The position numbers and the translations under genes are program-made. The notes below the pieces were generated by a model, which was given only the letters and a program-made list of their open reading frames with translations, made no database searches and was not told where the DNA came from. From contig CAWFHD010000003.1 of the NCBI GenBank assembly GCA_963815475.1, positions 6,200,001 to 6,264,000 of the forward strand: DNA of 64,000 nucleotides. The letters run 5' to 3'. Shown here piece after piece: positions 42,521 to 52,002 of the stretch; position 1 is the stretch's first letter; each line of letters opens with the position of its first letter. This DNA comes from Sulfopaludibacter sp963815475 (GTDB lineage: Bacteria > Acidobacteriota > Terriglobia > Bryobacterales > Bryobacteraceae).

Positions 42521-44439
42521 AAGGGTCCACGCAACAATAAACGCTCACCAATAGTCGCGATAGCTACATTATCTACGGCTGCCAATGTCGCTTCATTCCA
42601 CTCGCAGTAGTAGGCTTCGCCAGTTTTAATGGGCATTGCAGCGGAGCCGATCCCTGTTCCGATCGCTCGGCGGTTATGTTATAGTCTCGATTGTGATGCT
42701 TGTGCGGTCGCAACTATAACATTATGAGACCTCTCGCCTTCTCGCCAGATTCGTTGCGGAAGCTGCTGCTCCACGACAAAATCGCAACCCTGCCCGATCT
42801 GAAACGTGCCCTCGGCACCGACGTAGACCTCACTGTCTTCCGAAAGCTCAAAGAACTCGATTACGTGACCAGCTATTCTCATGGCGGCCGTTTCTACACT
42901 CTTCGCGAGATCGCCCGTTTCGGCGCCGATGGCCTGTGGTCCTGCGCGCCGGCCTGGTTCTCTCGCCACGGCACCCTGCTGGCCACCGCCGAGGCGTTGA
43001 TCCGTAGCTCGGCGGCCGGATATTTTGCGGAAGAACTGTCGGCGGTCCTGCATGTGGGAGTGCAAGATGCCTTACGCCACCTTGTCCAGCAGAAGAGGAT
43101 CGCCCGGGAGTTGGTCTCCGACCTGTTCCTTTATGCTTCCACTGATCCAGCCGTTCACCAGCGACAATCTCTGACACGTCGGAGCAACCAGTCCGTTCCC
43201 ACGGTGATTGATGCCAACCGTTTGGAAGTCTCTCCCGATGAGATGAAAGCCGCCATCATCTTGTTCTACAGTCTTCTGGACGAGCAGCAGCGCCGCTTGT
43301 ACGCCGGCCTGGAATCCATGAAACTCGGCCACGGCGGCGACAGCGTGCTGGCCGAATTTCTTGGCCTCGATCCGCACACCATCGCCCGCGGCCGCCACCA
43401 ATTGCTGGATCAGGATGTGGCGGTCGGCCGGATCCGACAGCACGGCGCCGGGCGCAAGCCGGTGGAAAAAAAACGCCCGAAGTAATCGAAGCCATCGAAA
43501 TCCTACTGGAACACGACACCGCCGGCGATCCCATCACCGGCATTCGATGGACCCACAAGACGCCCGCCGGAATCGCCGAACTGCTGCGCCAACTCGATAT
43601 CGAGATCTCTGCCAATACCGTGGCGCGGCTGCTTCACGATATGGATTTTTCCCTGCGCGTGGACCGCAAAGCCATTGCCACTGACTCTAGCCCGGACCGC
43701 GACCAACAGTTCCGATACATCTCGTCGTTGCGTACTCGCTTTGAGCGTCAGGGACTTCCCATTATCAGTGTCGATACCAAAAAACGAGAACTGGTTGGCA
43801 ACTTCAAGAACCATGGCGTCAAGTGGGATCGCACACCGGTGCGCGTCAATGATCACGATTTCCGCTCCGATGCCATCGGAGTCGCGATCCCTTATGGGAT
43901 CTATGACCTGCTCGCCAACCGAGGCTCGGTCTTCGTAGGTGTCTCGCACGACACGGCAGCCTTTGCCGCCCACTCCATCGCCGGCTGGTGGAAGCGCGAC
44001 GGCGCGGACCGCTACCGCCGCGGCCGGCAGTTGCTCATCCTGGCCGATACCGGCGGCAGCAATAGTTGCCGTACCGGCGCCTGGAAAACCGAACTGCAAA
44101 GTCAACTCTGCAACAGCTTTGGGCTCACAGTAACGGTTGCTCACTACCCCACGGGCGCTTCCAAATGGAATCCCATCGAGCACCGCCTGTTCTCCGAAAT
44201 CTCCAAAAACTGGGCCGCCGAACCTCTCGACAGTTACCCCAAAGTCCTGAACTTCATCCGCAACACATGCACCCGAACCGGGCTCGCAGTCTCGGCCCAC
44301 CTCGACCGAAGGCAGTACCCAACCGGCACCTCACCCGATCCAGAGCACGTCCGCCGCCTTTGCATCAAACGACATTCGACCCTGCCAGCCTGGAACTATA
44401 CGATTGCCCCAATGTGAATCTATTGTTGCGTGAGCCCTA
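42521..44439. mobile_element. ISAzo13-type insertion sequence
   Basis: The left end AAGGGTCCACGCAACAATA (from 42521) and the reverse complement of the right end (TAGGGCTCACGCAACAATA, to 44439) match except at three positions, giving terminal inverted repeats. AGCT flanks both sides and could be a 4-bp target duplication. The element encodes one transposase in two frames joined at an A8 run. An extra 10-bp inverted repeat (ATGTTATAGT, 42676-42685, and ACTATAACAT, 42713-42722) sits just before the start codon. Confidence 0.82.
42724..44417 (+). CDS. ISAzo13-family transposase, probable -1 programmed frameshift
   Basis: The first frame (42724-43485, 253 residues) ends ...KPVEKKRPK. The continuation is in the -1 frame, entering at the A8 run 43466-43473 (slippery A-AAA-AAA). 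It continues through IRWTHKTPAGIAELLRQL, TVARLLHDMDF and the catalytic part with Asp in ISVDTKKRELVGNF, Asp in LLILADTGGSN and Glu in NPIEHRLFSEISKNW. The full fusion would be about 564 residues. Since everything on both sides is intact and the break is exactly at a heptamer, programmed slippage is more likely than decay. Confidence 0.85.
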
Positions 44440-44636
44440 AGCTGGCTCGGTTTCCCCAAGCCCAGGCTTCCTGCCGCTATCGGAAAGAGGACACTTGGCA
44501 ACCACCTACAACTCGAGTCGCCGGAGGTGTTTCAGAGTGGCTCGCCATTGCCAGCCGGCGCACCCACTTTGGTGAGATCGGGACCAGCCGTCAAACCGGA
44601 CAATTAAACGCTACGCCGTCGATCGTGAGTGATTCT

Positions 44637-45692
44637 CTATCGAGGTAGTTTCGCTTTCGGATCCACATCGGCGACACCGCCAAGATAGACGCACGCATCC
44701 GCCATTTGGCCGAGAGTCAGAGTGCTGCCCTTGAACATGCTCACGCAGCCGCCGGGGCCGCGGCAGTTAAACACCCCTCCGCCCATGAACTCCTCAGCTG
44801 TGAAATCCCGGAACGGCAATCGTTGGAGGGGTACCAGGACCGGACGCGCCTCCGTCGTCAAAGCGCGGTCGAACTTCGGATAGTCGGGATAAACGGGCAG
44901 GGTGATCCCAGGCGGAAGATGGAGTCGACCGCCCACTGGAATCACCACGAAAGTTCGGCCGGGATAATCGATTTCCAGCATCCTCGCGATTCCGACGTCT
45001 TCGCCCATGCTGGAAAGGTAATCCATTGGCATCGTCCGATAGAAGTGCGCGGCGCCATAAATAACCAAGGCCTTCCCGTGCTTTTGAAGCACCTGCTCCT
45101 TCAGAACGGAGACGGCGGCGGTCTCACGGCTACGATTGTCTCCCGGTCCGGGGTCACCACCGAAGACGCGAATTCGCGCATCGGCAGGCAGCTTTGAATT
45201 CACGCCGCGGACGGCTGCGAAAAAATCCGCGTAAATGGGAGAGTCCCAGACTCCGTTGCCCGCCTGGGTTGTAGTCTTCCAGACCTGCTCCAGTTGGGCT
45301 CTTGATACGTTCTCGCCCCGAATGTAACGATCCAGGACCGACTGCTCCGAGGTGCTGCCAAACTCTACTACGATAGACCGCACTTTTTTCGCGAAGTCGG
45401 GATGACGAACCAGCGCGATCCGCAGATCGGAATCCACTCGGCGTTGGTGATACTCGCCTAGCGCGACAATGTCGGCTTGATCGAACGCGGAAGTCAGGGT
45501 CCGGACAATCCCATCAATTCCCGCGGATTCGTCGGGTAGGCGCAGCTTTGCCGGCGCCGCAGTCTTGGGCGACTGGGCCCGAATAAAAGACTCATTGGTC
45601 ATGCTAACGGTAAATAGCGCGGCCCCAGCGACGGCCATCCCCCCGACTATTCGCAAGACCACGTTCTTGGCGGCAATTGATCTGAACGACAT
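44637..45692 (-). CDS. Exported TIKI/ChaN-like (erythromycin-esterase-like) protein
   Basis: This 351-residue protein has an N-terminal membrane/signal segment (LRIVGGMAVAGAALFTVSMT). The core shows the superfamily motifs: IVALGEYHQRRVDSDL (GE..H), RSIVVEFGSTSEQSVLDRYI and KALVIYGAAHFYRTMP (GxxH). These place it in the broad ChaN/TIKI/Ere clan of metal-dependent hydrolases or haem-binding proteins; which activity applies is not evident. It is a clear paralogue of the gene at 49019-50094. GAGGG precedes ATG 45692. Confidence 0.7.
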   Translation of the reverse strand: MSFRSIAAKNVVLRIVGGMAVAGAALFTVSMTNESFIRAQSPKTAAPAKLRLPDESAGIDGIVRTLTSAFDQADIVALGEYHQRRVDSDLRIALVRHPDFAKKVRSIVVEFGSTSEQSVLDRYIRGENVSRAQLEQVWKTTTQAGNGVWDSPIYADFFAAVRGVNSKLPADARIRVFGGDPGPGDNRSRETAAVSVLKEQVLQKHGKALVIYGAAHFYRTMPMDYLSSMGEDVGIARMLEIDYPGRTFVVIPVGGRLHLPPGITLPVYPDYPKFDRALTTEARPVLVPLQRLPFRDFTAEEFMGGGVFNCRGPGGCVSMFKGSTLTLGQMADACVYLGGVADVDPKAKLPR

Positions 45693-45879
45693 GAAACCCT
45701 CTGGGTGAGCTTTGGACGCGCGTCGCACTGAAGGGTTAGTTTAGATCCTACACTGCTCGCTGCCAATGCGACCCGTAAGTGCCGCCGGCTACTGGAACCT
45801 GACGTTCGACACGCTGGGTAATGGCCCTTGGCGTCAGCGCGCAAAAGGCGAGCACGTCCACGGCGACGTTTTCGCCAGC

Positions 45880-47841
45880 TCACGGATGTATCGCCAGCAG
45901 GGTGCCAGGCTGCGTGCTCATGCCACCATAGGTCGCTTGGATATTCTGATCGCCTTGCGGGACGGTGTCAGGAACGACCACATTGAACTGAAACAGGCCG
46001 GGTGAGATCAGTCCGGCGAACTGAACCGTGGCATTGCGGCCCGCGATTGTGATCGCTGGCGGTGGTGACAGCGTTCCGCCTTGCGTCAGTAGTCCGGGGG
46101 CCACCGCAATCGAGGTAGCGCCGAAGCCGTTCGCGTAGACGGAGATGATCTCCCCTGGCTTGGCCGGGGAAAAGGTAAAGCCCGGCGCCGAGAAACTGGC
46201 CGGGCCTACCAGAGTTCCATCGAGGTGTATGGCGGCGACGTGCATGCCATCGCTGAAAACAAAAAACGATGGCGACAGCGATTGGGCCAGCGCGGTGAAT
46301 GACGCGCTTGCTGCGCCGTTGTTCGACACGACGACTTGTGCGTCGGTGGGTAGCACGTCAGGCGGCGTCAAAATGTTGATCTGCGTTGGACTGATGTAGT
46401 AAACATAAGCGCTGCGCCCATTCACAGTCACGCTCACAGCGTCAAGCTGAGTGGGCAGTTTGTTGCCGGCGAAATCGGGGGCCTGCCAGACGCGGGAAAC
46501 ACCAGCCGGCGCAAGCCTTGAGCCTTTGATCTCCACCCAGCTGTTGGGCGCGATGGAGGTGTCCTCGCCTTCCGCATTGGCCACCAGCGATACCAGGGGA
46601 GCAGTGGCGGAGGTCACAGGGTAATAAACCATCACAAAGAAATGCTGGACCAGGGCACTGGTCGGCTGAAAGCCCGCGTCGAAATTGTAGGTCCATTGAA
46701 GGTCGGAGGGAGCGTAGCCGGTGCAGGGCGACTGGCTGGTTCCGGATTGGTCGCGCTGGCATCCCCAATAGTAGAAGGGCTGCACATTCTGGTATGGTCC
46801 CGTAGCGCCAGTCGCCATGAACCTGCTATCCCCCGGTTGCAGGTTCAGGTCTGTGAAAAGCTCCTTCAAAACCGCGGCGCTGTCGGGAATCTGCCACGCG
46901 GAAGAACCCAGGTACTGGCTGTTGTTCAAGGCCCGTAACCACTGTGTCGCGGTGTTGAACAACATCGCGCCGTTAGCAATCTTGGGCGCGGTAATGGTGC
47001 GGGATGAGGAAGCGGGAATGGTTACGGTGCCCGTTATGCCATACGCATTGGAGGCGGGCAGGTTCCCGTCGGCGGCCCAAGTGTACTTCGTGCTGCAATC
47101 GAACACCGCGCTGCCCGCTGCGGGTCCGGTGGTGTAGGGGACAACGGGTCCGCTGGCGGAACAGGACGGAGGTGTTCCTATGGCGCCGGGGATCATGGGC
47201 AGCGTATAGAAGTAGTTATCTTGTGTGGTGACGCCGCCCTGGATACCGGCGGCGAACGAGAAGACTTCCTGCCCGTCGCTGGAGCCGCTGGCGCCGCCGT
47301 CGTTTTGCAGCGCCCAGTAGTAGGAGGTTTTCAGGTTGTGCAGCGGCGGCACGGTGGCTCCGAACCCCGGTACCACGCTGGCGGGGAAGGTCATTTTAAA
47401 GCCGGCAGAATAGAGATTGGAGAGAGCGCTGCCCGAGCAGAGAGGGCCAAACGATCCGCCGCCCGGGCCGGTATTCGCGCACGTAGGGTCCACCAGAGGC
47501 GCCGCGGGAAGTTGCCAATCGGTGTGCCCCAGGTAGCCCGCGCCGTTGCCATAGGCGTTCAGCGCCGCGACAAATTGTTGCGCGCTGGCGTCATCCATGG
47601 AACCGTTGGGGTAGACCCCGCTTAGACCGAGGGCACTCCGCATTGCCGGATCGCCTGCCAGATCGGCGTTGGCCAGCCAACAGACGTTTTGATTGGGGTC
47701 GTAGACGATGGGGGCTTGGGGCACGGGAGGCGATCCGAGGGTGGACACAGGCTGCGTGGTCCGGCAGGGGTTGGTTTGAGCGAGGGCCGCGGTGGCGCCG
47801 CAAGTGAGAATAAGACAGGCAATCGTGGGGTAGAGATTCAT
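45880..47841 (-). CDS. Exported DUF1566-like protein with C-terminal TIGR03437-type domain
   Basis: This 653-residue protein has a signal peptide (MNLYPTIACLILTCGATAAL). Two DUF1566/Lcl-like units follow (HTDWQLPAAPLVDPTC and SSAWQIPDSAAVLKELFTDL). The last ~220 residues match the Solibacter TIGR03437 C-terminal domain (YYISPTQINILTPPDVLPT; SVYANGFGATS; GLFQFNVVVPDTVPQGDQ). The domain is thought to be a surface or secretion module in this lineage. ATG 47841 was preferred over ATG 47850 because GGATGGAA sits before it. Confidence 0.83.
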   Translation of the reverse strand: MNLYPTIACLILTCGATAALAQTNPCRTTQPVSTLGSPPVPQAPIVYDPNQNVCWLANADLAGDPAMRSALGLSGVYPNGSMDDASAQQFVAALNAYGNGAGYLGHTDWQLPAAPLVDPTCANTGPGGGSFGPLCSGSALSNLYSAGFKMTFPASVVPGFGATVPPLHNLKTSYYWALQNDGGASGSSDGQEVFSFAAGIQGGVTTQDNYFYTLPMIPGAIGTPPSCSASGPVVPYTTGPAAGSAVFDCSTKYTWAADGNLPASNAYGITGTVTIPASSSRTITAPKIANGAMLFNTATQWLRALNNSQYLGSSAWQIPDSAAVLKELFTDLNLQPGDSRFMATGATGPYQNVQPFYYWGCQRDQSGTSQSPCTGYAPSDLQWTYNFDAGFQPTSALVQHFFVMVYYPVTSATAPLVSLVANAEGEDTSIAPNSWVEIKGSRLAPAGVSRVWQAPDFAGNKLPTQLDAVSVTVNGRSAYVYYISPTQINILTPPDVLPTDAQVVVSNNGAASASFTALAQSLSPSFFVFSDGMHVAAIHLDGTLVGPASFSAPGFTFSPAKPGEIISVYANGFGATSIAVAPGLLTQGGTLSPPPAITIAGRNATVQFAGLISPGLFQFNVVVPDTVPQGDQNIQATYGGMSTQPGTLLAIHP

Positions 47842-47941
47842 AAGTTCCATCCAGTGAGGAAGGCGCGTCGGCGAAAATCGGAAGCTGCGGAGCTGTAAAC
47901 GGAATTGACTTTTCTTATGCGCATTTCCTCTTCAACGGCCG

Positions 47942-48946
47942 TCACGGCAAGGTCCCAACAACGGGCCAGCCCTTCTCCCACACGATGGTAGAGATCTGTA
48001 AGAAAGGCCGCCCGCTGATTCCGTTGTAGGCGTGGAACACCAGGTAGTCGCCGCCCGGTTCCTGCAGCACCGCTTCGTGGCCAGGTCCGCGCCAGTTCTT
48101 TGTGGTGGCTTCAATCACCAACGACCCGCCGCCTTCGGTCATCGGCTTCCCGGTCTTGTCTAGATAAGGACCAGTGACTTTGCGCGCGCGCCCCACCACT
48201 ACGTTGTACGTGCTGTTCGCCCCGCGGCAGCAGCGATCGAAAGACACGAACAGGTAGAAATACCTGCCGTGCCGGATCAGGAAGGGCGCCTCCACGGAGC
48301 CGTCGATGGGAGGAGTGCGCGGCCGGCTCGATAGCGAATACATGGTGCTGTCTTTGCCGGATAGCTTGCCGGTCTCGGGGTCGATACGCCGCATCTTGAT
48401 GCCTCCCCAAAAGCTGCCCCAGTCCAGCCACATCTCGTGCTGATTCGCGATGAACAGGTGGGGGTCAATCGCGTTCCAGTCGTCTTTCCCCTGGTATGAG
48501 CGCAGCACCATGCCTTCATCCACCCACCGGTAATTCGGGTCCTTGGAGTCGAGCGTGAGGTTGGTGGCCAGCCCTATGGCCGAATCGCGGCTGCCAAATG
48601 AGGACACGGCGTAATAGAGGTGATACTTGCCGCCGAAGAACGAGATATCGGGCGCCCATGGAGCGCGTGCCTTGGGGATCTCTTTAGTGACCCAATCGGG
48701 CAGCTTCTCGAATACGTGACCGCAGAGCTTCCAGGCGTGCAGGTCCGGCGAGCACCGGATGGGAATCAGTTCACCCGGCCGTCCGTTCGTCACAAACAGG
48801 TAATAGACACTGCCCTGCCGGATGATGGCAGGGTCATGCACGCCTTCCAGGTCGCCGGTCAATTGCAGGACCTCTGGCTTCTGCGACGCCGCGGTCGCAC
48901 TCCATACAATGAACACGGTCATCAAAACCGATACAACAGTGCGCAT
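47942..48946 (-). CDS. Glycoside hydrolase family 43-like enzyme (endo-arabinanase type)
   Basis: This 334-residue exported protein (signal MRTVVSVLMTVFIVWSATAA) has the five-bladed propeller of GH43. The three carboxylates are visible: catalytic base Asp in GVHDPAIIRQG, pKa-modulating Asp in WNAIDPHLFI, and acid Glu in DGSVEAPFLIRHG. These fit inverting arabinan endo-1,5-alpha-L-arabinosidases, so arabinan or pectic side-chain degradation is likely. The start is ATG 48946 with GGAG upstream. Confidence 0.87.
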   Translation of the reverse strand: MRTVVSVLMTVFIVWSATAASQKPEVLQLTGDLEGVHDPAIIRQGSVYYLFVTNGRPGELIPIRCSPDLHAWKLCGHVFEKLPDWVTKEIPKARAPWAPDISFFGGKYHLYYAVSSFGSRDSAIGLATNLTLDSKDPNYRWVDEGMVLRSYQGKDDWNAIDPHLFIANQHEMWLDWGSFWGGIKMRRIDPETGKLSGKDSTMYSLSSRPRTPPIDGSVEAPFLIRHGRYFYLFVSFDRCCRGANSTYNVVVGRARKVTGPYLDKTGKPMTEGGGSLVIEATTKNWRGPGHEAVLQEPGGDYLVFHAYNGISGRPFLQISTIVWEKGWPVVGTLP

Positions 48947-49018
48947 GACTATCTCCGGCTTCAGCCCACCCTCGCCTTCAGCATACTGAAAGAGTGGGCC
49001 CGGAATCCGAGTAGATCC

Positions 49019-50094
49019 CTAGTTCGGAAAGAACGGCAGCGGCGCGGCGATATTCTCTTTCTCGGTGTACTCTGTCAGCGATTCGCCCGTCATAATGCGG
49101 TTGCGGCGCTCGATTTCGCTGCGGAAATCCTGGTCCAGATAGAGGTCGGAACGTGTGGGCGAACGGGTCAGGCTGGCACGTGGGCCGAGATAGAGCAGAG
49201 CGTCGCCGTCAAACCGGCAAAGTTGGTATTGTAGGCCTCCCAGGCTTTGCGCTGCTCCTCGTTGGCTTTGAGCGGCAGGTCGACGATGCTACATCCAGGA
49301 GGCAGCAGCCGTTTTTTCAGCGCACCCGTCACCTGCGCCAGGGCAGGCTGTCGCCATGCGCGTGTGTCGTGCTCGAACCGCGCAGTGCATGGTTTTTCCA
49401 GATACCCGACATACGGTACCACGACGAACCAGGCGCCGGGCTGCTTCGCGTCGATTTGGGCGCGCAAATTGAAATATTTATTGGCGCCAAAGAGTCCCAG
49501 GTGCGCGGCGCCATAGATCACCAGTGCTTTCTTGCCCTTCGCCAGGACTTCGCGAGCGATTAGATCCGCGGGATGCTTATCGCGCCCCTTCATGAGAGGC
49601 TCCCAGTCTTCCTTGGTCCTGATTTGCGTCCAGTCGATCGGAGGTTCGCCCAACCATACCTTGATGCGCTGCTCCGGAGGCAGCGTCAGGTTTACGGCGC
49701 GGACGGCGGAATAGACATTAATGGAGCCGATATAGGTTACGGTGGGAATCCAACCCACTTGGTCGCTCCACACTCTGCGCAGTCCGGCGTAAGGCACCGC
49801 ATCGCCATTGACGTATCGGTCCACAACCGCCTGCTGGCTGGCGCTGCCGGTTTCGAGCACAATGTTGCCCACATCCCTGGCGAACCGCGGATCGCGGATC
49901 AGGGCGGCATAGAAATCTGTCTCCTGGGCGAGGCCGTGCCATTCGCCTATGCCCACGAGCGGATGGGTCGCGAAGGCGGCGAAGATGCCGTCAGCGGCGG
50001 GAACGGTGGCTGGCGTTTTCTGTGCCCATGCCTGCGGGGCGAGCGCGAGCGCAAGGAAAAACGTCAGAAGCCTGATCTGCATGTCCCCTTTCAT
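49019..50094 (-). CDS. Exported TIKI/ChaN-like protein, paralogue, with one frameshift
   Basis: Signal peptide MQIRLLTFFLALALAPQAWA. Core motifs: PLVGIGEWHGLAQETDFYAA, GNIVLETGSASQQAVVDRYV and KALVIYGAAHLGLFG, as in the 44637-45692 paralogue. The first frame stops at 49168. Adding one T in the TTT run (49211-49213) gives FAGFDGDALLYLGPRASLT and a natural C-terminus to the stop at 49019. The indel may be sequence error. TGCTAGAAT (extended -10) ends 7 nt before ATG 50094, predicting a leaderless transcript. Confidence 0.78.
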
Positions 50095-50179
50095 TTTGGG
50101 AATTCTAGCATTTACGGCGGCGGGGCCGCTGTAGGAAGACTAGCCGCGCCGCGGATGCCATAGCTTACACTCAAACTAC

Positions 50180-51160
50180 ATGCTCAATCGGGGCTATGCC
50201 TACACCACAATCATCGGCGGCAAATACCCCGGGCAGACACTGCTCTCCCACCTGGCAGGCCTTTACACCCACTCAACCCCACAAGCCTGGCAACAAAACC
50301 TGAACAACGGCGAAGTCACCCTCAACGGCGTCACCGCCACCGGCAGCGAATCGGTCACTTTAGGCCAAACCCTTGTCTGGAACCGTCCACCCTGGATCGA
50401 ACCAGACACCCCTCAGCGCTTCGAAGTCCTGTTCGAAGACTCCCATCTGTTGGCCGTCGACAAACCCGGCGGACTGCCCACCCTCCCCGGCGGCGGCTTC
50501 CTGGAAAATACCCTCCTGCGCTTGGTGCAAAAGCAAACCCCTAACGCCAACCCCGTCCACCGCTTGGGCCGAGCCACCACCGGCATCGTCCTCTTCGCCA
50601 AAACACCGCGGGCGGCCTCTAATCTATTCGCAAACTGGAACACACCCAAAATTCAAAAAATCTACCGGGCGCTGGCTCAAAACATTGCACAGCACGACGC
50701 CTACGAAATCCTCACACCCATCGGCCTCGTGCCGCACCCGCTCATCGGTTCCGTGTGGGCCGCCAACCCAAGTGGCAAACCGTCAAAGTCATTGGCAAAG
50801 GTGATCTCACGCGCCAACAGCACCACAACATTTGAGGTAAGCCTGAATTCGGGCCGCCCTCATCAAATCAGAATCCATCTCGCATCCATCGGCCATCCCT
50901 TGGTAGGCGATCCTCTGTACGGCTTAACCGGCCAGCCTCTGGAAAATCTCCCCGGCCTCCCCGGCGATGGAGGATATTTTCTGCACGCCCAATTTCTGAA
51001 ATTCCACCACCCCATCACCGGAGAGCAAATCAATCTTGAGGCGCCTTTGCCGCCCGGATTCTCATTGCATCAGCAGGTTCACGGTGGGAATCAAATCAGG
51101 GTCGTCGTTGAGGAATCGCAAAATTCACACTTGACATTGACGGACAATCCACTACCATAG
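50180..51160 (+). CDS. RluA-family RNA pseudouridine synthase
   Basis: This 326-residue protein has an S4-like N-terminus and the RluA catalytic block NPVHRLGRATTGIVLFAK, in which the usual HRLDRxTSG Asp appears as Gly (HRLGRATTG). The Asp normally performs catalysis, so this enzyme may be inactive or use a different residue. Other RluA elements are normal (LLAVDKPGGLPTLPG, GRPHQIRIHLASIGHPLVGD). Codon usage is clearly more AT-rich than the surroundings, as for the next two genes, hinting at transfer. TACACT ends 8 nt before the ATG. Confidence 0.8.
   Translation: MLNRGYAYTTIIGGKYPGQTLLSHLAGLYTHSTPQAWQQNLNNGEVTLNGVTATGSESVTLGQTLVWNRPPWIEPDTPQRFEVLFEDSHLLAVDKPGGLPTLPGGGFLENTLLRLVQKQTPNANPVHRLGRATTGIVLFAKTPRAASNLFANWNTPKIQKIYRALAQNIAQHDAYEILTPIGLVPHPLIGSVWAANPSGKPSKSLAKVISRANSTTTFEVSLNSGRPHQIRIHLASIGHPLVGDPLYGLTGQPLENLPGLPGDGGYFLHAQFLKFHHPITGEQINLEAPLPPGFSLHQQVHGGNQIRVVVEESQNSHLTLTDNPLP
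51131..51158 (+). promoter_or_regulatory. Promoter of the ArsR-AHSA1 pair
   Basis: Perfect -35 TTGACA (51131-51136), 16-nt spacer and -10 TACCAT (51153-51158), 6 nt before the GTG at 51165. The -35 lies within the 3' end of the upstream gene. The transcript is predicted to be leaderless. Confidence 0.6.
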
Positions 51161-51164
51161 GGTT

Positions 51165-51512
51165 GTGGATCAATTGGGTACAACATTCGCTGCTCTGTCT
51201 GATCCAACCCGGCGGGAGATGATCGAAAGACTCTCACATGGTCCTGCCTCTGTGCATGGCTTGACGGAACAGTTTGTGCTCTCGCAGCAGATGATTTCAA
51301 AACATATTGCCTACCTGGTGCGAGCGCGGATTGTGATCAAGACGAAGCGTGGACGAGAGAGTGTGTGCACGCTCAGGCCAGAGGCGATAAAGACAGTCAG
51401 CGACTGGGCGGCTTATTATCGCCGGTTCTGGGAAGAGAGTTTCGACAAGCTGGATGTGGTGGTGAATCGAATGAAAAACATGGAGGTCAGAGATGACAAA
51501 AAACACGAGTAA
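51165..51512 (+). CDS. ArsR-family transcriptional regulator
   Basis: This 115-residue winged-helix protein opens DQLGTTFAALSDPTRREMIE, continues with the recognition helix QQMISKHIAYLVRARIVIKT, and ends with a dimerisation helix. It lacks metal-binding Cys residues. Such ArsR proteins are commonly encoded just before AHSA1/SRPBCC genes, which they probably regulate. The next gene overlaps it by 20 nt. The GTG start coincides with the predicted transcription start. Confidence 0.92.
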   Translation: MDQLGTTFAALSDPTRREMIERLSHGPASVHGLTEQFVLSQQMISKHIAYLVRARIVIKTKRGRESVCTLRPEAIKTVSDWAAYYRRFWEESFDKLDVVVNRMKNMEVRDDKKHE

Positions 51513-52002
51513 TGAGACAGAGCGGATGGTGATCACAAGAGTTTTTGATGCCCCGCGCGAATTGGTTTGGAAGGCGTGGACAGACCCGAATTATGTGATG
51601 CAGTGGTGGGGGCCGAAGGGTTTTACTGCGCCTTTTTGCAAGATCGATTTTCGCGTGGGGGGAAAATTTCTCTGCTGCATGAGATCGCCGGATGGCAAGG
51701 AGTTCTGGAATGCTGGTGAATACCACGAGATTGTTCTGCACGAGAAGATCGTTTCCTCCATGTACTTTTCCGACCCGGAGGGAAACAAGGTTGAGCCTGC
51801 GCAATATGGAATAGAACATGAAGCTATCGCCGATGCGTACGATGTGATTACCTTTGAGGATTTTGGAAACGGCCAGACGAAACTCACCTTCATTGGCAAC
51901 GAAACCATGGAGCAAGCCAAGAATAGCGGTCAGCTCGAAGGCTGGTACGAGTTACTCGATAAATGTGCCGCAGTCGTTGCGGGGCTGGCGCAGGCGAAAT
52001 GA
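51493..52002 (+). CDS. AHSA1/SRPBCC-family protein
   Basis: This 169-residue protein of the START/Bet v1-like fold opens TERMVITRVFDAPRELVWKA, followed by the conserved VMQWWGPKGFTAPFCKIDFR, and ends with QLEGWYELLDKCAAV. Family members bind hydrophobic ligands in a deep cavity. They are often called activator of Hsp90 ATPase homologues, though that function is not general in bacteria. It is translationally coupled to the ArsR gene. Codon use is AT-richer than average for the window. Confidence 0.92.
   Translation: MTKNTSNETERMVITRVFDAPRELVWKAWTDPNYVMQWWGPKGFTAPFCKIDFRVGGKFLCCMRSPDGKEFWNAGEYHEIVLHEKIVSSMYFSDPEGNKVEPAQYGIEHEAIADAYDVITFEDFGNGQTKLTFIGNETMEQAKNSGQLEGWYELLDKCAAVVAGLAQAK

Noticed and set aside
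51487..51920. Minus-strand frames opposite the AHSA1 gene
   Set aside because: Antisense to a clear SRPBCC protein; no start signal or similarity.
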